The notes under the pieces: model-generated
Told to the model about the DNA's origin: nothing
Databases searched by the model: none
The model's input: the letters and a program-made list of their open reading frames with translations, nothing else
Position numbers and translations under genes: made by a program
Assembly (NCBI RefSeq): GCF_010548305.1
Contig: NZ_JAAGLV010000001.1
Location: 1 to 64,000, forward strand
From: Streptomyces sp. SID13031
Lineage (GTDB): Bacteria; Actinomycetota; Actinomycetes; Propionibacteriales; Kribbellaceae
DNA: 64,000 nt
Direction: 5' to 3'
Part shown: positions 60,241 to 64,000 of the stretch, in pieces
Position numbering within the stretch: the first letter of the stretch is position 1
Layout of the letters: each line of letters begins with the position of its first letter

Positions 60241-61483
60241 TCAGAGGGTGAATGTCCAGCGACCGTTAGGGCTTGTTAGTGTGCTTTGCTCGGGGCTGAG
60301 TTCCACGCGCAGGTGATCGAGTGAGAATCGGCCGGACGAACTCCAGGTCTGCTGGACTCGCTCGAGGTCATCCCAAAGGCGGCGTGGACCACTTTGGTGG
60401 ACAACTTGGCCGGCGCCTTCGGCCCGTGCCCAGGATCCGTCTGCGCCGAGAAGCCAGATGACCTCAGAGCCGTCGTCAAGCGTGGCTGATCGGTTCTCTA
60501 CCTTCGGGCTGTCGAGCTCATAGAGGCAGCGCAACTGCCAATCGGTCCACAGGTTCGGCAGAGGGCCGGCGAGATCTCGGACGTCGTCACCGATCGCATC
60601 GCGCGCTCCCGTGTAGACCTCATCGAGCAGGGGCGGGTAGTTAGCTTCCTGCCGGGTTCTCATGAAGCTGGCGGGATCCGCCTGGACTCGTCCGCGCGCG
60701 ATGCCGTAGTCCTGCATCTCTGCGCTGATGAGCAGCGAAGTGCCTGCGATGGTGGTGACAATCCGACCGCCCGGGCGCAGAGATTCCAGCCAGCTGCGGG
60801 GGACCGGTCGCACGGACACCGTCGCGAGGATCCGGTCGTACTCGCCACCAGGCAGAGGACCTGTCGTGTCACCAACCTCAATCGTTGGCGTCCGACCAAA
60901 TGCGGCCAGGCGTTCTCTCGCCGCCTCCACGAGATAGGCGTCACGTCGACGCTGGTTACCTGATCGTCCCCAAGCCGATGACTCAGCAATGCAGCCGAGT
61001 AGCCGGATCCAGTGCCGACATCCAGCACTCGTTCCGCCGGCTGCGGGTCGAGCAGATGCAACACCCGAACGATCAATCCGGGAAGGGTCGACGAAGACGT
61101 AGGGAGACCAGCCTGTCGATCAGCTTGGTTGGCGTGGTCCGCATGGACAGGCCCACTCGTGTCACTAGCGTCGCGTCGCCATAGAACTGCGCCCATGGAT
61201 CTTCCTTCTCCGGTACGACGGGACGTCACGCGAACGGATAGCTATCGGGAACCGGTTCCCACCATCTCGGCACCAACCGATGCCGCGGCGTCGCGCAGAC
61301 GGCGTTGTGCCATTCCGGTGCCCCGGACGTCACATCATCGGCGAGCTGGCGAGCCGCGTTCGTCCAGTCGGTCACTGGCCAGTGATCCTCTCCATGCAGT
61401 GCGTCGACGACCGCGTTCGTCCCGCGGGCGAGTCTGCGCTGACCACGAGATAGACAGTTGTCCAAGTTGGTTAAGTCGAACAT
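60241..61483 (-). pseudogene. Protein-isoaspartate-methyltransferase-like gene with one stop and two frameshifts
   Basis: The pieces together give a SAM-dependent methyltransferase of the PCMT type, with ERVLDVGTGSGYSAALLSHRLG as the SAM motif and PRSWLESLRPGGRIVTTIAG downstream. The reading is broken by a TGA at 61226-61228, a frameshift near 61155 and another near 60935. The ATG at 61483 lies inside the SOS-like site. Related genes accompany lanthipeptide loci or serve as stand-alone methyltransferases in actinobacteria. It is likely non-functional. Confidence 0.75.
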
Positions 61484-61491
61484 TTGTTCTA
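61476..61491. promoter_or_regulatory. LexA (SOS) box
   Basis: TCGAACATTTGTTCTA matches the actinobacterial SOS consensus TCGAAC-N4-GTTCGA in 14 of 16 positions. It lies 10 bases before the methyltransferase ATG and overlaps a -10-like TCTACT (61488-61493) that would give a leaderless mRNA. DNA-damage control of the R-M locus is inferred. Confidence 0.6.
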
Positions 61492-61501
61492 CTGTTGAGT
61501 G

Positions 61502-62803
61502 ATGGATGCCCGGCGGCAGGATCCGCGCTTGAGAGTCTCAGCTGAAGCGGTGCGACCTGCGGCCGATGCTCATCGTGAAGGGACGTTTCCGGCTCGGGGT
61601 GACGGCGCACCGGGGGCAGTCCAGGGATTGTCGGCGGGCGCGTGGCAAGATTCAGATGTGCCGACTACATCCCTGCCGCAGCCAGTTGGCGTAGCCGAGT
61701 TCTTCGCCGGGATCGGCCTTATGGCACGCGGCCTTGAGCTGCGCGGATTCCGCGTGGACTGGGCGAATGACATTGAGGCCGCGAAGAGGGATCTATACCT
61801 CGCGAACCGGCCTGATGCCCAGAAGCTGTTCCACCTCGGCGACGTCCGTGATGTCCGTGGTAGTGACATGCCCAGCGCCGAGTTGGCAACTGCATCGTTT
61901 CCGTGCATAGACCTCAGCCTCGCCGGGAACAGGAAGGGCCTCGCAGGAACCCAGAGCGGGATGTTTTGGGAGTTCGCGAGAGTGCTTGAGGAGATGGGCT
62001 CGGCGCGTCCGCGCGTCACCCTCCTCGAGAACGTGCACGGCTTTGCCACCAGCCATGGCGGCCAGGACTTGAGCAAGGCACTGGTGCGGATGTCCGAGTT
62101 GGGCTATAGCTCAGACGTTATCGCAATCAACGCTCGTCACTTCGTCCCCCAGAGTCGCCCACGCATGTTCGTCATCGGTGTTCGAAACGATCTCCCCAAG
62201 GGTGCCCATGTCGGTGTCCCCCCACTCTCCGACGTGCGGCCGCCGTGGGTTCGGGCCATCTTCGAGCGACACCCCGAACTCCCAATGCACTACCTCGACC
62301 TCCCGGACCTTCCGGCTGGACCGGAGGACCTCAGCGGTGTTGTTCAGCGTATGGAGTCCGGTGACCAACGGTGGTGGGACGCAGAGAGGACCTCAGCGTT
62401 CGTCGGGAGCCTCAGCGAGCGCCAGGCAGCGAGGCTAGAGGCGCTACGCGGTGGGAACGAGACGACCTGGAGAACGGCCTACCGCCGGACCCGCGGCGGC
62501 GTGGCGACATGGGAGATCCGCGCAGACGGTATCGCCGGCTGCCTGAGGACTACGGGCGGCGGCTCGTCCAAGCAAGCGCTGGTTCAGGCTGGCCGGGGTC
62601 AGGTGCGCTGTCGGTGGATGACGCCGCTCGAATATGCGCGCCTGATGGGCGCGGGTGGATTCAAGACCCGGGCGCGGACCGACAACCAAGCGTTGTTCGG
62701 GTTCGGCGACGCAGTCGTCGTCGACGTCATCAGTTGGATTGCCGACAACTATCTGTTGCCCGCTTTGCGGCCGAATGGGGTTGGCGTCAGCGACGCCGTC
62801 TAG
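61502..62803 (+). CDS. DNA (cytosine-5) methyltransferase of a type II R-M locus
   Basis: A 433-residue C5-methyltransferase. Motif I is VAEFFAGIGLMARGLELRGF, motif IV SFPCIDLSLAGNRKGL with the catalytic Cys, motif VI LLENVHGF, motif VIII FVPQSRPRMFVIGV. The variable region (about 250-340) is the target-recognition domain, and motif X is near the end (ALFGFGDAVVVDVI). The first 50 residues are atypical, so translation might start at the GTG at 61659 (VPTTSLPQPVGVAEFF). Recognition site is unknown. It protects DNA from the downstream nuclease. Confidence 0.92.
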   Translation: MDARRQDPRLRVSAEAVRPAADAHREGTFPARGDGAPGAVQGLSAGAWQDSDVPTTSLPQPVGVAEFFAGIGLMARGLELRGFRVDWANDIEAAKRDLYLANRPDAQKLFHLGDVRDVRGSDMPSAELATASFPCIDLSLAGNRKGLAGTQSGMFWEFARVLEEMGSARPRVTLLENVHGFATSHGGQDLSKALVRMSELGYSSDVIAINARHFVPQSRPRMFVIGVRNDLPKGAHVGVPPLSDVRPPWVRAIFERHPELPMHYLDLPDLPAGPEDLSGVVQRMESGDQRWWDAERTSAFVGSLSERQAARLEALRGGNETTWRTAYRRTRGGVATWEIRADGIAGCLRTTGGGSSKQALVQAGRGQVRCRWMTPLEYARLMGAGGFKTRARTDNQALFGFGDAVVVDVISWIADNYLLPALRPNGVGVSDAV

Positions 62804-62835
62804 AGTCGGCCCGCCGCACGACGTTAGGGTCAGAG

Positions 62836-63558
62836 ATGATGAAGATCGCGAAGAAGGACCAACCGCCGAATCCAGTGAGGCTGATTCGTGCCGAGCTAGC
62901 CAAGCTCATGGCCGAGGAAGACCCCCAGCGGCCGGGAGAGGTGATCGGCAGCGCTGTCGGCATCTACGCCTATTTCGACTACGACGGCGAGCCTATCTAC
63001 GTCGGGCAGACTTCGTCGGCGTTCAGGGATCGGGTCGGCAGACACCTGACCGGCCAGCGGTCGGATGCAGTGGCCAAGTTCATCTTGGACCCTTTCGAGG
63101 TGGCGTATGTGAATATGTGGAGCATTCCCGCCGTGGCAACTGCAGTCAGCCTTAAGGACCCCACCAAGACCGCCAGCAGCGCCGAGAAGAAGGCGCTGCT
63201 GGACCCTTATGAGTACACCGTCTACAAGAAGCTCGAGAAGCAGTCTCGGTTTGGCGCTGTCCTGAATGAGGGAGTCATTAGACCCCGGGACCTGGTCGGG
63301 ATGCCGAGCGTAGTCGCTGGACGCATCATCCCGGACGAACTGTGGGAAGACCGCCAGCACTCAGATGTGAGGATCGCCCGTCGCGCAGCCACAATCTCCC
63401 GGCTGTCTCAAATGATCTCGGAGCGTGAGGTATCGGGTGGCATGCGACGGACTCTGCTGCTGCAAGCGCAGCGGTTGGCGTGGCTGGCCGAGCATCGCAT
63501 CCATGAGATCGGCGCAGAGGTTCCGGACTCCGAGGATGCCTTGATCAGCGATGAGTAG
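62836..63558 (+). CDS. GIY-YIG restriction endonuclease
   Basis: A 240-residue nuclease. The GIY-YIG core is GIYAYFDYDGEPIYVGQTSS, followed by the catalytic Arg in FRDRVGRHL and a Glu in SAEKKALLDPYEYTVYKKLE. It resembles GIY-YIG type II restriction enzymes such as the Eco29kI class and sits 32 bases after the methyltransferase gene. It probably cuts unmethylated target DNA. Start at 62836; ATG at 62839 is equally possible. Confidence 0.82.
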   Translation: MMKIAKKDQPPNPVRLIRAELAKLMAEEDPQRPGEVIGSAVGIYAYFDYDGEPIYVGQTSSAFRDRVGRHLTGQRSDAVAKFILDPFEVAYVNMWSIPAVATAVSLKDPTKTASSAEKKALLDPYEYTVYKKLEKQSRFGAVLNEGVIRPRDLVGMPSVVAGRIIPDELWEDRQHSDVRIARRAATISRLSQMISEREVSGGMRRTLLLQAQRLAWLAEHRIHEIGAEVPDSEDALISDE

Positions 63559-63584
63559 CTCGGCAGGCATCGTATTCTTACCGC

Positions 63585-63725
63585 ATGTCGGGGTCCTTGC
63601 TGCCGCCAGATGATCTGCGGCACGGCCATATAGATGGTGACGGCAGCCTCGGGTGCTGGCATGTGGCGCGTCGCTGCGACCATCGAATTTACCACGCCGA
63701 GCGCATGAAGAGCGCGAGATATTGA
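63585..63725 (+). CDS. 46-residue Cys/His-rich small ORF in the R-M locus
   Basis: An overlooked short frame starting MSGSLLPPDDLRHGHIDGDG and containing GCWHVARRCDHRIYH, where the Cys and His residues could bind zinc. TATTCT (63573-63578) lies 6 bases before the ATG, so a leaderless transcript is plausible. It lies between the restriction enzyme and vsr genes. It could be a controller or accessory protein; this is uncertain. Confidence 0.45.
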   Translation: MSGSLLPPDDLRHGHIDGDGSLGCWHVARRCDHRIYHAERMKSARY

Positions 63726-63786
63726 TGCTCGCCTGGCCTGCTGTCACCGACGGGACGTCGTACACGCGAAAGTGCGGAGCCAACGG

Positions 63787-64000
63787 ATGAATGGGCATGT
63801 CGACCCCGGAGTGCGAAGATCCATGCAGGCGAACCGGAGTAGAGACTCCAAGCCAGAACTGCGCTTGAGGTCGATCCTCCATCGCCGCGGCCTGCGGTTC
63901 CGGGTTTGCTGTCGGCCTCTCGCCGGCGTGCGACGGACGGCCGACCTGGTGTTCACAAAGGCGCGAGTGGCGGTGTTCGTAGACGGCTGCTTTTGGCACA
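63787..64000 (+). CDS. vsr: Very-short-patch repair endonuclease Vsr, 3'-truncated by the window edge
   Basis: The first 71 residues are present: VRRSMQANRSRDSKPELRLRSILHRRGLRFRV, then RRTADLVFTKARVAVFVDGCFWH. These are the Vsr N-terminus and part of the active site (the Asp in TADLVF and the His of CFWH). Vsr nicks next to T:G mismatches made by deamination of 5-methylcytosine, so it is normally paired with a C5-methyltransferase like the one upstream. A GCGGAG site precedes the ATG. Confidence 0.93.
   Translation, partial: MNGHVDPGVRRSMQANRSRDSKPELRLRSILHRRGLRFRVCCRPLAGVRRTADLVFTKARVAVFVDGCFWH

Noticed and set aside
1-64000. CRISPR arrays, tRNA genes, prophage or integrase
   Set aside because: No regularly spaced repeats, tRNA-like cloverleaf segments, integrase or phage structural genes were seen in the intergenic regions read.

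Overview
This is a high-GC chromosomal segment of an actinobacterium. GTG starts are frequent, several promoters look leaderless, and operons are packed with 4-bp start/stop overlaps. Gene content (GH87 alpha-glucanase locus, DrrAB transporter, many LacI/TetR/GntR regulators, SNF2/SWIM pair, RING-TerD protein) suggests Propionibacteriales such as Kribbella or a relative; that placement is an inference. The window opens inside a 5S rRNA gene (end of an rRNA operon) and closes inside a vsr gene.

Layout. (1) 1-145: 5S rRNA end and a strong terminator. (2) 241-6986, minus strand: a four-gene operon, every junction a 4-bp ATGA overlap, encoding a MukF-like kleisin, two paralogous winged-helix (KITE-like) subunits and an SMC/MukB-like ATPase. 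No JetD/TOPRIM nuclease gene is present; an immunity-protein-like gene lies beyond the 3' end. (3) 7133-9972: a DrrAB-type ABC exporter, then divergently a thiostrepton-resistance-type SPOUT rRNA methyltransferase preceded by a promoter, a six-codon leader peptide and a hairpin that overlaps the leader stop codon. (4) 9922-18829: a LacI-regulated locus with GH13 alpha-glucosidase, sugar ABC importer and secreted GH87 glucanase, which together look like an alpha-1,3-glucan utilisation system; an SGNH esterase follows. (5) 20161-29046: DUF1801, SNF2 helicase plus SWIM protein, quinone oxidoreductase, membrane GGDEF protein, a 61-residue peptide with seven GNDW repeats, and an MFS transporter. 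(6) 29351-37092: RING-TerD protein, TetR/tautomerase pair with operators, a small protein plus Tat-exported amidase, and an AbiEi/DUF559-like protein. (7) 37131-47076: a GntR regulator and a dipeptide-type ABC importer with ALDH, SDR and amidase, probably one catabolic operon. (8) 47077-58817: XRE-ImmA metallopeptidase with partner, L,D-transpeptidase, SEC-C, LysR, pRiA4b-ORF3-like, DUF1841, aldo/keto reductase, DinB, TetR and nitroreductase. (9) 58892-61483: four consecutive broken genes. (10) 61476-64000: an SOS-box-like site, a 5-methylcytosine methyltransferase, a GIY-YIG nuclease, an overlooked 46-residue ORF and the start of vsr, i.e. a type II restriction-modification locus.

The most unusual items are the kleisin/KITE/KITE/SMC operon without a nuclease, the GNDWF repeat peptide (protein sequence invariant while codons vary), and the attenuator-like leader of the rRNA methyltransferase. 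The window also holds long palindromes at 18898, 24643, 33187, 35998 and 51581, and an over-represented CAGTACTG palindrome.
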